Translations under genes and position numbers: made by a program | The notes under the pieces: generated by a model | Told to the model about the DNA's origin: nothing | What the model saw: only the letters and a program-made list of their open reading frames with translations | Databases searched by the model: none | From: Paenibacillus sp. | GTDB lineage: Bacteria; Bacillota; Bacilli; Paenibacillales; YIM-B00363 | Direction: 5' to 3' | NCBI RefSeq assembly: GCF_035645195.1 | Contig: NZ_DASQNA010000007.1 | Location: 186,001 to 250,000, forward strand | DNA length: 64,000 nucleotides | In this document: in pieces, positions 50,523 to 58,635 of the stretch | Numbering within the stretch: position 1 is the first letter of the stretch | How the letters are laid out: each line of letters opens with the position of its first letter

Positions 50523-50999
50523 TTATAACGCATGGAACAAGCTGAGTCCGTACACGGAAGCCGCCGCGAATACGATCGTCCATAACGCTAAACTAATCGT
50601 CATCCAACCGACCACGCGAGTTTTGGAGGCGCCGAGGGTTAAGGCCAAGACGGCGGCGATATCGGTTCCGACGAAAATCGGCGCCAGCAGCGCTAATCCC
50701 GGGATCCCGTATTTTTCCCAAATCGCCTTGGACCGCGTTTCTCTTTTCGTCGGACCGACGATACCCTTTCGTTCCCTTCTTGCCTGCCTCCAATGATCGA
50801 TCTGCTTGAAAAACAGACCAAGCAGCAAAATAAGGAGAAAATTGCCCGCGAAGGCCGTAACGCCGACCCACACAGGCGACAATCCCCAGGCGACCCCGAG
50901 AGGTACGACTAGAGAAACGTCCATCCAAGGCGCCGCCGCAAGCAAAAACAAAACCAGAAACTGCCACGCCGCACCCGCTTCTTCCGCCCACTCCAGCAA
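50523..50999 (-). CDS. Small multidrug-export-like membrane protein (PF06695 type)
   Basis: 158-residue membrane protein with about four helices, resembling the putative small multi-drug export family (PWMDVSLVVPLGVAWGLSP, GNFLLILLLG, IFVGTDIAAVLALTLG). Transport activity is not established for the family. Start chosen as a TTG at 50999 with AGGGG 7 bases upstream; a GTG at 51035 is an alternative. Last gene of the XRE-led operon. Confidence 0.75.
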   Translation of the reverse strand: MLEWAEEAGAAWQFLVLFLLAAAPWMDVSLVVPLGVAWGLSPVWVGVTAFAGNFLLILLLGLFFKQIDHWRQARRERKGIVGPTKRETRSKAIWEKYGIPGLALLAPIFVGTDIAAVLALTLGASKTRVVGWMTISLALWTIVFAAASVYGLSLFHAL

Positions 51000-51053
51000 A
51001 CGACCACCCCTCTCTCGTCCAATGTGCCGGAACACAATCGTGTCGTCTTTCGA

Positions 51054-51143
51054 TTAAGTTTTGTTTCTCCATTCCTTCACGGCGTAATAAAAGGATGTGG
51101 CGCAGAACGTGCCCACAAGCAACATGATGGTGAAAGGGGTCAT
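51054..51143 (-). CDS. 29-residue single-helix membrane peptide
   Basis: ATG at 51143 with GGGAGGGG 9 bases upstream, TAA at 51054-51056. The product starts MTPFTIMLLVGTFCATSFYY and ends with a basic, polar tail (KEWRNKT), so it is one membrane helix with a cytoplasmic tail. The ATG overlaps the TGA of the DoxX-like gene (ATGA), which supports real, coupled translation. No family recognised; it may be a small subunit or regulator of its membrane-protein neighbours. Confidence 0.68.
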   Translation of the reverse strand: MTPFTIMLLVGTFCATSFYYAVKEWRNKT

Positions 51144-51568
51144 TCCCGAATTCCCCTCCCGGCTACCAAAGGAATGAACTTTCTCCGATCCAGCCACAAC
51201 AAGACAACGCACATAAGCGTCAACACGGTGCTCAAATCCTGAACTCCGATATCGTAGCAGTAATTCACCGCCATCACGTTAAGCGCAATCGGAAAGTAAA
51301 TCATCGCTCCGAGCGTAGAGGTTCTAGGAATCGCGATGAGAATCGCGGCGATCACTTCCCCCAACCCGATAAAGATTTCGTACGTCCGAGAGTATCCGAA
51401 GAAGGTCCAAGCGACCGTAAAGCCTTGCCCTCTGAGAGCCGCAAGATCCGCCGTCGGTTCGCCGAACTGGCCGAAGGTTAGCTTCGCGACGCCGTAAATT
51501 AGAAAGTTGAAAGCTAAGAACAACCGAAATGTCGCAGGCGTAGATTGGGCCAGTACTCGTTTCAACAA
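51140..51568 (-). CDS. DoxX-like membrane protein
   Basis: 142-residue protein with four predicted helices, resembling the DoxX/DoxD-like superfamily (RLFLAFNFLIYGVAKL, GYSRTYEIFIGLGEVIAAILI). Start is a TTG at 51568 with GGAGAGGAGAG 8 bases upstream. The family is often redox- or stress-linked, but function here is unknown. Part of the XRE operon. Confidence 0.75.
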   Translation of the reverse strand: MLKRVLAQSTPATFRLFLAFNFLIYGVAKLTFGQFGEPTADLAALRGQGFTVAWTFFGYSRTYEIFIGLGEVIAAILIAIPRTSTLGAMIYFPIALNVMAVNYCYDIGVQDLSTVLTLMCVVLLWLDRRKFIPLVAGRGIRE

Positions 51569-51623
51569 CTGGTTTTCTCTCCTCTCCGTTCCAACAATCT
51601 CGAGAAACAGCCGCCTTTCTCCA

Positions 51624-52061
51624 TCAAAACCGATTGAATTTACGAATCGTCAGCCAATAAACGAGGTATTGCCCTAATCCTAATACGCCGATGCAGATGA
51701 GCGGCGCAATGCGATGGCCGGCCAGGACGAAGCACGCGCCTGCCGCTAAGGGCAAAGCGACGGTATAGTAAATGTATACATTTCGACATGCTTTGAACGT
51801 AATCCATTGCTGCCCTTCATCCATCTCGCGAAGCTCGGGGGGAATGAGCCCCCAAGCTTTCACGGGATGCCGCGGTTGGTTCCGGTTATGCAAAAAAATT
51901 AACGCGATCCACGCCAAGGCTAGGAGCGCGAATAGCAGAAACGAATACCGAATCAGCGGCGACTCGCTTTCGGTACCCGCTAAAGAAAGCACCAAGAAAC
52001 CGGTCATGAGAAGGAAGTAAAACATTGGAACCAGCGGCGAACGTAAGATGCGCTGAAGCAT
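51624..52061 (-). CDS. Four-helix membrane protein of unknown function
   Basis: 145-residue protein with helices near 12-30, 40-58, 96-115 and 119-138 and a polar loop between the second and third (HNRNQPRHPVKAWGLIPPEL). It starts 4 bases after the XRE regulator stop, with AAGGAG 7 bases upstream inside the regulator's last codons. Short XRE regulators are often paired with a membrane protein of this kind in Firmicutes. No function assigned. Confidence 0.75.
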   Translation of the reverse strand: MLQRILRSPLVPMFYFLLMTGFLVLSLAGTESESPLIRYSFLLFALLALAWIALIFLHNRNQPRHPVKAWGLIPPELREMDEGQQWITFKACRNVYIYYTVALPLAAGACFVLAGHRIAPLICIGVLGLGQYLVYWLTIRKFNRF

Positions 52062-52065
52062 GGCA

Positions 52066-52263
52066 CTACTCCTTTATATAAAAAATTTCTTCCACCGGTA
52101 CATGAAATGCCTTGGAGATTTTCAAGGCTAACGTAACGGAGGGCGCATAATCGCCCTTCTCGATCAAACCGATCGTTTGCCGGGTCGCTCCGACGGCGTC
52201 GGCTAAATCTTGCTGCGTCCACTTGAAACGCGCGCGAAGCTCGCGTACTCGGTTTTCAAGCAT
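52066..52263 (-). CDS. XRE family transcriptional regulator (short)
   Basis: 65-residue protein consisting of a single HTH_3 domain: WTQQDLADAVGATRQTIGLIEKGDYAPSVTLALKIS, ending VPVEEIFYIKE. It is the first gene of the operon and probably its own regulator. Such proteins act as dimers on the operon promoter. A near-consensus promoter lies upstream. Confidence 0.9.
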   Translation of the reverse strand: MLENRVRELRARFKWTQQDLADAVGATRQTIGLIEKGDYAPSVTLALKISKAFHVPVEEIFYIKE

Positions 52264-52297
52264 TTCCCTGTTCTCCTATGCGTTATTGGTAGTTCTA

Positions 52298-52326
52298 ATT
52301 GTAAATGGAAATTGTCATTATGTAAA
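52298..52326 (-). promoter_or_regulatory. Sigma-A promoter of the XRE operon
   Basis: TTTACA (52321-52326), a 17-base spacer and TACAAT (52298-52303) on the minus strand, 35 bases upstream of the regulator start. Confidence 0.75.
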
Positions 52327-52437
52327 TGATCCATTGCATTTTGTCATAAATAATTGCACACCCTCCGATGCTGCCCCGCCTCCGTCGGCGGCAATCTCGG
52401 CTCGGACGGGAACGCAACCGTTTCAGGACGATTTTCA

Positions 52438-52458
52438 TTCTATATCACTGATATAGAA
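52438..52458. promoter_or_regulatory. 21-bp perfect palindrome, candidate operator
   Basis: TTCTATATCA-C-TGATATAGAA is a perfect 10-1-10 palindrome about 30 bases upstream of a TTTACA -35-like element (52489-52494). A related imperfect copy, TATATCA-T-TGATTAT, lies at 52508-52522. Both fit a dimeric GntR-type repressor encoded immediately downstream. Confidence 0.6.
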
Positions 52459-52520
52459 GACAGAACCGAAGAGAAAGGCCGTAAAAACTTTACACAATCT
52501 TAACGCATATATCATTGATT

Positions 52521-52533
52521 ATGTCAGTGACAT
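52521..52533. promoter_or_regulatory. 13-bp perfect palindrome, candidate second operator
   Basis: ATGTCA-G-TGACAT is a perfect 6-1-6 palindrome overlapping the expected transcription start region of the GntR/LacI-type gene. Together with the sites at 52438 and 52508 it brackets the promoter. Confidence 0.5.
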
Positions 52534-52619
52534 CGATTACCTTCAGAATAGATCGAGCTGGTTCGCCGCGGATCGGCTCCGGTTCGCGAGATCGAAGAAG
52601 ACGAGGAATGTTGCCGATC

Positions 52620-53777
52620 ATGAAACCTGCCTCTCCGTCCAAAAAACCGCAGCGACAGTTGTATTTGGAAATCGCCGACAAGGTGCTGGACATTATCGAA
52701 AGCCGACGACTCGAGCCGCATGATCCCGTTCCATCGGAAGGGGAGCTCGCCAAGCTGTTCGGGGTCAGCCGCATGACCAGCAAGCTGGCGCTGGAGCGGC
52801 TCGCCGAGCAAGGGGTGGTATACCGTCTGCCGAGACGGGGAACGTTCCTCGCCGGCAAGCGGGAGACGGCCGGCACGCTCGCCGGGGCCCCCGAAAAGCC
52901 CGCCCCGGACGACCGGGAATCGGGTCGGAGGATCGCGCTCATCGTGCCGCATCTCTCGGACTACACGTCCAGAATTATCGCGGCGGTCGAACACGAAGCG
53001 CGCCGACACGGCTGCGACCTCATCTTGAAAATCAGCAAGGACAAAGACGACGAAGACCGATGCCTGCAGACGCTGGTGGACGGAGGCATCGACGGCCTGG
53101 TGCTGTTCCCACAAGGCCGCAAAACGTGCAGCGACCAAGTGCTTCGGCTGAAGCTGCAGCAGGTGCCGATCGTCATCATCGACCGCATTTTTCGCGAGGT
53201 GCAGATCGATTGCGTCTACCACGATCACTTCCAGGGCTCTTATCAAATGGCGAAATATTTGATCGAGAAAGGGCATCGCGACATCGGGTATACGTCCAAC
53301 GCGACCGAAAACATTACGAGCCGGGAAGAGCGGTATCAAGGGTACATCCAGGCGCTGCTCGATCACGGCATTCCGGTCAAAACCGAGTACATCCATTTCC
53401 GAGGCGTGCCCTGCGACCCGAGCCGCATCAACGAATGCGATCCGGAGCAGCGGCAATTTATCGGGGGCAATCCCCTGATGACGGCGGTGATGTGCGGAGA
53501 CGACCATATCGCCATCTCTACTTTGTTCACGGCGCTGCACATGAACGTGCCGGTGCCGGACAAGCTGTCGATCGTCGGATTTTCGGACATTCAGCTGTCG
53601 GCGCTGACGCCGATTCCGCTGACGACGGTACGGCAGGATACCGATCGGCTCGCCCGATCCAGCGTCGAACTGCTGATGAAACGCATGAACCGCTCCAAGG
53701 AGAAACAGCTTACGGTCAAAATTCAAACGGAAATTATCGAGAGGAAATCCGTGGCAGTCAGAGGAGACAGCTTATGA
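52620..53777 (+). CDS. GntR/LacI-type transcriptional regulator (AraR-like architecture)
   Basis: 385-residue regulator. N-terminal GntR winged helix (about 10-80: LYLEIADKVLDIIESRRLEPHDPVPSEGELAKLFGVSRMTSKLAL), then a LacI-type periplasmic-binding effector domain (about 105-385: VPHLSDYTSRIIAAVEHEA, DRIFREVQIDCVYHDHFQGSYQMAKYLIEKGHRDIGY, SIVGFSDIQLSALTPIPLTTVRQ). Such regulators usually sense sugars or similar small ligands. The start is uncertain; ATG 52620 lies 12 bases after GAGGA. Its stop overlaps the next start by ATGA, so it is part of the operon it probably represses. Confidence 0.87.
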   Translation: MKPASPSKKPQRQLYLEIADKVLDIIESRRLEPHDPVPSEGELAKLFGVSRMTSKLALERLAEQGVVYRLPRRGTFLAGKRETAGTLAGAPEKPAPDDRESGRRIALIVPHLSDYTSRIIAAVEHEARRHGCDLILKISKDKDDEDRCLQTLVDGGIDGLVLFPQGRKTCSDQVLRLKLQQVPIVIIDRIFREVQIDCVYHDHFQGSYQMAKYLIEKGHRDIGYTSNATENITSREERYQGYIQALLDHGIPVKTEYIHFRGVPCDPSRINECDPEQRQFIGGNPLMTAVMCGDDHIAISTLFTALHMNVPVPDKLSIVGFSDIQLSALTPIPLTTVRQDTDRLARSSVELLMKRMNRSKEKQLTVKIQTEIIERKSVAVRGDSL

Positions 53778-54592
53778 AAATTCATTTTCTCGGAACGGCG
53801 GCCGCCGAAGGATACCCGAACGCGTTCTGCCGCTGCGAATATTGCGCGAAAGCGAGGGAACTCGGCGGGAAAAACATTCGCACGCGCACTTCCGCCATCG
53901 TCGACGATACGATCAAATTCGACTATTCGCCCGATTCGTTCATGCAAGCGCTTCGATACGGCATCGATTACGGCGCGATCGAGCATATGCTCGTCACCCA
54001 TACGCACTCCGATCATTTCAATGCATACGATCTGGAGTGCCGCCGGACGGGCATCGCGCACGACTTGCATCATCCGCTGCATATTTACGGGAACGACGCC
54101 GTCATGCAGCGGACGCGCGCCGCCATCGGCCGCTTCGAAGGGGAGCGGTTCGCGTTCCATCTGCTGCGCCCCTTCGAGACGTTCCTCGCGGGGGACGCCC
54201 GAGTGACGCCGCTGCTCGCGGACCACGACCGGATGGAGACGTGTCTGCTGTACGTCGTCGAGAAAGGCGGCAAAACGCTGCTGTACGGGCACGATTCCGG
54301 CTGGTTTCCGGAAGCGACGTGGCAATGGCTGCGCGGCCGGCAGCTCGACTGCGCGATTCTCGACTGCACGCACGGCTATACCGGAAACTCGCGCGACCGC
54401 AACCACATGTGCGTGGAGACGGTGCTCGAAGCGCAGCGGGAGTTTCAGAAGGAACGCATTTTGAAACCAGACGGAAAAATCGTTGTAACGCATTTCAGCC
54501 ATAACGCCAAGCTGCTCCACGAAGAGTTCGAACGAATCTTCGATCCCGTCGGGATAATAACGGCCTATGACGGGTTGATCTTATACATCTAA
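53774..54592 (+). CDS. PhnP-like metallo-beta-lactamase-fold phosphodiesterase
   Basis: 272-residue hydrolase. The metal motif HTHSDH covers H76, H78, D80 and H81, with later ligands in LLADHD and TCLLYVVEK...YGHDSG. The N-terminal CRCEYC (C19, C21, C24) matches the extra structural zinc site known in E. coli PhnP, the 5-phosphoribosyl 1,2-cyclic phosphate phosphodiesterase. The ATG at 53774 has GAGGAG 7 bases upstream; the longer frame to 53060 is spurious. The context (importer, no C-P lyase genes) suggests a different phosphodiester or cyclic-phosphate substrate. Confidence 0.85.
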   Translation: MKIHFLGTAAAEGYPNAFCRCEYCAKARELGGKNIRTRTSAIVDDTIKFDYSPDSFMQALRYGIDYGAIEHMLVTHTHSDHFNAYDLECRRTGIAHDLHHPLHIYGNDAVMQRTRAAIGRFEGERFAFHLLRPFETFLAGDARVTPLLADHDRMETCLLYVVEKGGKTLLYGHDSGWFPEATWQWLRGRQLDCAILDCTHGYTGNSRDRNHMCVETVLEAQREFQKERILKPDGKIVVTHFSHNAKLLHEEFERIFDPVGIITAYDGLILYI

Positions 54593-54616
54593 ATCATTGA
54601 AGGAGTGACAAGGACA

Positions 54617-55738
54617 ATGAAAAGATTGGTAACGGCGGCTTTGTTTGCAGTGGTTAGTTTGGCGGTAACGGCGTGCGGCGGCGCGAGCGGCGGGGAGACG
54701 GCGGAGACGCCGGCTCCGGCCGAAACGCCGGCGGCCTCCGGCGCGGAGACGAACGAGCCGGCGGCGGAACAGCCGGCGGCGAACGAGAAGCTCATCGTGT
54801 ACACGAATGCGAATTCCGACGGCCGCGGGGAATGGCTGATCGAGCGCGCGAAGAGCGCGGGCTTCGACATCGAGCTCGTCGGAGCCGGCGGCGCCGATTT
54901 GACGAACCGGCTGATCGCGGAGAAAAACAACCCGACGGCGGACGTCGTGTACGGTTTGAACAACATGCTGTACGAAAACCTGAAGAAAGAAAACGTCCTG
55001 ATCTCGTACGTTCCGCAATGGGCCGGCGAAGTCGAAGCGGGCCTCAACGACCCGGAAGGCTACTACCACGGTCTCGTGAAGCAGGCGATCCTGCTCGGCT
55101 ATAACCCCGACGCATTCACGCCGGAGACGGCGCCGAAGGATTGGACGGAGCTGTATAAGAACGACGCGTTCAAAGGCAAATACGAAGCGCCGACGCTGCT
55201 CGGGCAAATTACGCCGCAGCTCGTCGTCGCGGGCATCTTGACCCGCTACCAGGACCCGAACGGCGATCTCGGCATCTCCGAGGAAGGCTGGAACGAAATC
55301 CGTCAGCTGTACGCGAACGGAGTCCGCGCGGTCGAAGGGGAAGACTTCTACGCCAACCTCGCCAGCGGCAAGACGCCGATCGGGACGCTCGTCTCCGGCA
55401 CGCTCGCCAAGAAAGAGGAGCAGTACAAAGTGAAAGCCGGCTTCGCCGCTCCGGAGATCGGCGTCCCGATGATCGTCGAGCACGTAGCGATCGTGAACGG
55501 CACGAAGAAGCTGGAGACGGCGCAGCGGTTCGTCGAATGGATGGGCACGGCCGAAGTGCAAGGCGCATTCGCCGCGGATTTCAACGCGATGCCGGCGAAT
55601 ACGAAGGCGGCGGAGCAAGCGAACCCGTCCGTGAAAGAAATGTACGCTTCGCTCAAGGCGCAGCCTCTCGACTGGGGCTTCATCGCCGACAACGTCGGGC
55701 AATGGGTCGAAAAAATCGAACTGCAAATCATGGAATAA
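54617..55738 (+). CDS. ABC transporter substrate-binding lipoprotein (AEP/iron type)
   Basis: 373-residue binding lipoprotein with lipobox LAVTAC (lipidated C20), then an Ala/Glu/Pro-rich linker. The mature domain belongs to the iron(III)/2-aminoethylphosphonate/spermidine-like group (LIVYTNANSDGRGEWLIERAK, DVVYGLNNMLYENLKKENVL). No Tyr pair characteristic of FbpA-type iron binding is obvious, so an organic phosphorus substrate is more likely than iron. ATG 54617 was chosen over a GTG at 54605 that abuts the ribosome binding site. Followed by a strong attenuating hairpin. Confidence 0.87.
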   Translation: MKRLVTAALFAVVSLAVTACGGASGGETAETPAPAETPAASGAETNEPAAEQPAANEKLIVYTNANSDGRGEWLIERAKSAGFDIELVGAGGADLTNRLIAEKNNPTADVVYGLNNMLYENLKKENVLISYVPQWAGEVEAGLNDPEGYYHGLVKQAILLGYNPDAFTPETAPKDWTELYKNDAFKGKYEAPTLLGQITPQLVVAGILTRYQDPNGDLGISEEGWNEIRQLYANGVRAVEGEDFYANLASGKTPIGTLVSGTLAKKEEQYKVKAGFAAPEIGVPMIVEHVAIVNGTKKLETAQRFVEWMGTAEVQGAFAADFNAMPANTKAAEQANPSVKEMYASLKAQPLDWGFIADNVGQWVEKIELQIME

Positions 55739-55752
55739 ACTTTCATGCCGCC

Positions 55753-55790
55753 GGACTGCATATTGGGAAGCCAATATGCAGTCCTTCTTT
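55753..55790 (+). terminator. Partial terminator inside the importer operon
   Basis: GGACTGCATATTGG (55753-55766) and CCAATATGCAGTCC (55771-55784) form a perfect 14-bp stem with loop GAAG, followed by TTCTTT. It lies between the binding-protein gene and the ATPase gene, so it should give more binding protein than ATPase and permease. Confidence 0.82.
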
Positions 55791-55817
55791 CCAAGTCATT
55801 CGAACTTAGGGGTATTT

Positions 55818-56825
55818 ATGATTACATTCCAAGACGTACAAATTCATTTCGGTTCCTTTCACGCCGTCAAAGACCTGAATCTGGACATCCGCGAAGGCGA
55901 ATTTTTCACCTTCCTCGGCCCTTCCGGCTGCGGCAAAACGACGATCCTCCGCACGCTCGTCGGATTCATTTCTCCTTCCGGCGGCCGCATTACGCTGAAC
56001 GGCCGGGATATCACCCGCGTCCCGATCGAGCAGCGAGGCATCGGCATGGTGTTTCAGAGCTACGCCCTGTTTCCGACCATGAACGTGTACGAAAACATCG
56101 CCTTCGGGATGCGCGTCAAGAAAGCGGCCAAGGCCGAAGTCGATCGGGACGTTCGGGAAATCGCCCGCAAGGTGGATTTGAAGGACGAGCAGCTGTTCAA
56201 GAAGGTGTCCGAGCTGTCCGGCGGCCAGCAGCAGCGCGTCGCGATCGCCAGAGCGCTCGTGCTGAAGCCTAGCATTCTCGCGCTGGACGAGCCGCTGTCG
56301 AACCTCGACGCGAAGCTGCGCGTCCAGCTGCGGAACGAGCTGAAAGAGCTGCAGAAAAAGTTCGGCATCACGACGATTTACGTGACGCACGATCAGGAAG
56401 AGGCGCTCACGCTGTCCGACCGGATCGCCGTGTTCAATCACGGCAACGTCGAGCAGGTCGGCACGCCGCAAGAAATTTACAACCGTTCGCGGACGGAATT
56501 CGTGTGCAACTTCATCGGGGACATTAACCGCATCGATCCGGAGCTGCTCCGGAACAGCCGGCTGCACGAGCGAATCGATTCGAACAAGAAAGCTTACATC
56601 CGGAACGAAAAAGTGAGCCTCGCCCCGTTGCAGGGAGAGGACGTCGTCTCGTTCAAAGGAACGATCGTCGACCGGGAATTTTACGGATTGTACAGCAAAT
56701 ACGCGCTGCGGATCGACGGGGGCGGGCTCCTGAAAACGATCGAAAAGGAAAGCGGCCAAGATCTCCGCAGCGTCGGCGACGCCGTCGATGTGTACATCAG
56801 GACCGGGGACATTTTACAGTATTGA
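55818..56825 (+). CDS. ABC transporter ATP-binding protein (AEP/iron/spermidine type)
   Basis: 335-residue ATPase: Walker A GPSGCGKTT (residues 34-42), Q-loop FQSYALFP, signature LSGGQQQR, Walker B ILALDEPLSNLDA, switch His in VTHDQEEA. The C-terminal extension (about 240-335) is TOBE-like. The ATG at 55818 follows AGGGG at 5 bases; the longer frame to 55776 lies in the hairpin. Unlike the three CUT1 importers in the window, this system carries its own ATPase. Confidence 0.92.
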   Translation: MITFQDVQIHFGSFHAVKDLNLDIREGEFFTFLGPSGCGKTTILRTLVGFISPSGGRITLNGRDITRVPIEQRGIGMVFQSYALFPTMNVYENIAFGMRVKKAAKAEVDRDVREIARKVDLKDEQLFKKVSELSGGQQQRVAIARALVLKPSILALDEPLSNLDAKLRVQLRNELKELQKKFGITTIYVTHDQEEALTLSDRIAVFNHGNVEQVGTPQEIYNRSRTEFVCNFIGDINRIDPELLRNSRLHERIDSNKKAYIRNEKVSLAPLQGEDVVSFKGTIVDREFYGLYSKYALRIDGGGLLKTIEKESGQDLRSVGDAVDVYIRTGDILQY

Positions 56826-56842
56826 GGGATGGGGGCAGGACG

Positions 56843-58552
56843 TTGAACGCGGAATTGTGGAAAAACCGGCTGGCGTCCATCCGTCCGACCGCATTGATCA
56901 TGTACGGTCTGATCGCATGGTTCGTCATCGCCTTTTTGATTTATCCCAATGTGAACATTTACTACGAAATCTTTTTCCCGAACGGCACCTTCACGCTCGA
57001 GGCGGCGTCTAAGCTGCTGTCGTCGGCTCGGGCGATGAAAAGCTTGTACAATAGCTTTCTGCTCGCCGTATCGCTTGTCGTGACCGTCAACGTCGTCGGC
57101 GTCGCGCTCGTTTTGCTCACGGAATACTTCGATATTAAAGGCGCGAAGCTGCTGCGGCTTGGATATTTTACGACGCTCATTTACGGCGGCGTCGTCCTCG
57201 TATCCGGGTACAAATTCGTGTACGGCGAAACCGGGTTCATCACGAAGCTGCTGGCCGGTTGGTTTCCTTCCTTCGACGCGGGCTGGTTTCACGGCTATTG
57301 GGCGGTGCTGTTCGTCATGACGTTCGCCTGCACGTCCAATCATGTGCTGTTTTTGGGCAACGCGATTCGGAAGATCGATTTCCAGACGGTCGAAGCGGCG
57401 AGAAATATGGGCGCGTCCTCCTTTTATATCTTATGGAGGGTCGTGTTGCCGGTATTGAAGCCTACGATGTTCGCGCTGACCATTTTGATTTTCCTGACCG
57501 GGCTCTCGGCGACGTCGGCGCCTTTGATTTTAGGCGGTACCGAATTCCAAACGATCACGCCGATGATCCTGACGTTTTCGAAGAGCATGACTTCGAGAGA
57601 TTTGGCCGCGCTGCTGGCGCTTATTCTCGGACTGGCCACGCTGCTCCTGCTGACGCTGATGATTCGGCTCGAGCATCGAGGCAATTTCATGTCGGTTTCG
57701 AAGGTGAAGTCGGAGCTGGTCAAACAAAAGATTCAGAACCGCATCGGCAATTTCGCCGCGCATGCGCTCGCATACGCCTTGTTCTTGATCTACATCGTGC
57801 CGGTCGTGCTGATCGTCGTCTTCTCCTTCACGGATGCGCGCAGCATCGCTTCCGCGGCATTGGACGCAGGCAGCTTTACGTTGGATAACTATAAGCTGGT
57901 CTTCTCGAACATGAACGCGTTCAAGCCTTATTTGGTCAGCATCGCGTACGCCGCGGCCGCCTCGGTCGCCGTCGCCGCGCTGGCGCTGATGGCTTCGCGC
58001 ATATTGCACAAATACAAAAACAAGTGGACGGCCGCGTTGGAATACGCGCTGCTCATCCCTTGGATGCTCCCGGCGACGTTGATCGCCATCGGGCTGATCG
58101 TTACGTTCAACGAGCCGCGGCTCGTCATCGGGAACGCGGTGCTCGTCGGCACGCATTGGATGCTGTTTCTCGGCTACGTCATCGTGCACATCCCGTTTAC
58201 GCTGCGGATGGTGAAGGCGTCCTTCTTCAACCTGGACGGCAATTTGGAGGACGCGGCCCGCAATTTGGGGGCGAAATCGTTGTATACGTTCCGGCGGGTG
58301 GTGCTGCCGATCGTGCTGCCGTCGACGCTCGCCGTGCTGGCGCTCAATTTCAACAGCATTCTGGCTGACTACGATTTGACCGTATTCTTGTATCATCCGC
58401 TGTATCAGCCGCTCGGCATCGTCATCAAGAACAGCACCGACGCGCAGGCGCTGGCCGACACCAAGGCGCTGACGCTGGTGTATACCGTCATCCTTATGAT
58501 CATGTCCTCCCTTACGCTGTATTTCGTATACGGCCGGAAGAACGCTTCATAG
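56843..58552 (+). CDS. ABC transporter permease, fused two-domain (AEP/iron type)
   Basis: 569-residue permease with two MetI-like halves (about 25-285 and 300-565), roughly twelve helices, and an EAA loop in each half (VEAARNMGASSFYILWRVVLP and LEDAARNLGAKSLYTFRRVVLP). Fusion of both permease domains is usual for FbpB/PhnV-like importers. The start is a TTG at 56843, with GGGGG 7 bases upstream; the TTG at 56822 overlaps the ATPase stop but has no site. It is the last gene of the operon, before a strong terminator. Confidence 0.9.
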   Translation: MNAELWKNRLASIRPTALIMYGLIAWFVIAFLIYPNVNIYYEIFFPNGTFTLEAASKLLSSARAMKSLYNSFLLAVSLVVTVNVVGVALVLLTEYFDIKGAKLLRLGYFTTLIYGGVVLVSGYKFVYGETGFITKLLAGWFPSFDAGWFHGYWAVLFVMTFACTSNHVLFLGNAIRKIDFQTVEAARNMGASSFYILWRVVLPVLKPTMFALTILIFLTGLSATSAPLILGGTEFQTITPMILTFSKSMTSRDLAALLALILGLATLLLLTLMIRLEHRGNFMSVSKVKSELVKQKIQNRIGNFAAHALAYALFLIYIVPVVLIVVFSFTDARSIASAALDAGSFTLDNYKLVFSNMNAFKPYLVSIAYAAAASVAVAALALMASRILHKYKNKWTAALEYALLIPWMLPATLIAIGLIVTFNEPRLVIGNAVLVGTHWMLFLGYVIVHIPFTLRMVKASFFNLDGNLEDAARNLGAKSLYTFRRVVLPIVLPSTLAVLALNFNSILADYDLTVFLYHPLYQPLGIVIKNSTDAQALADTKALTLVYTVILMIMSSLTLYFVYGRKNAS

Positions 58553-58581
58553 CTGGATACGTTTCACGCCTCATAACGAAA

Positions 58582-58620
58582 ACAACGCCCCATCGACGGA
58601 GCCGTCGACGGGGCGTTGTT
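58582..58620. terminator. Bidirectional terminator between the importer operon and trmL
   Basis: AACAACGCCCC and GGGGCGTTGTT enclose an inner TCGACGG/CCGTCGA stem, giving a long near-perfect hairpin between convergent genes. Confidence 0.88.
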
Positions 58621-58635
58621 GCTGCGTAACGCCGT

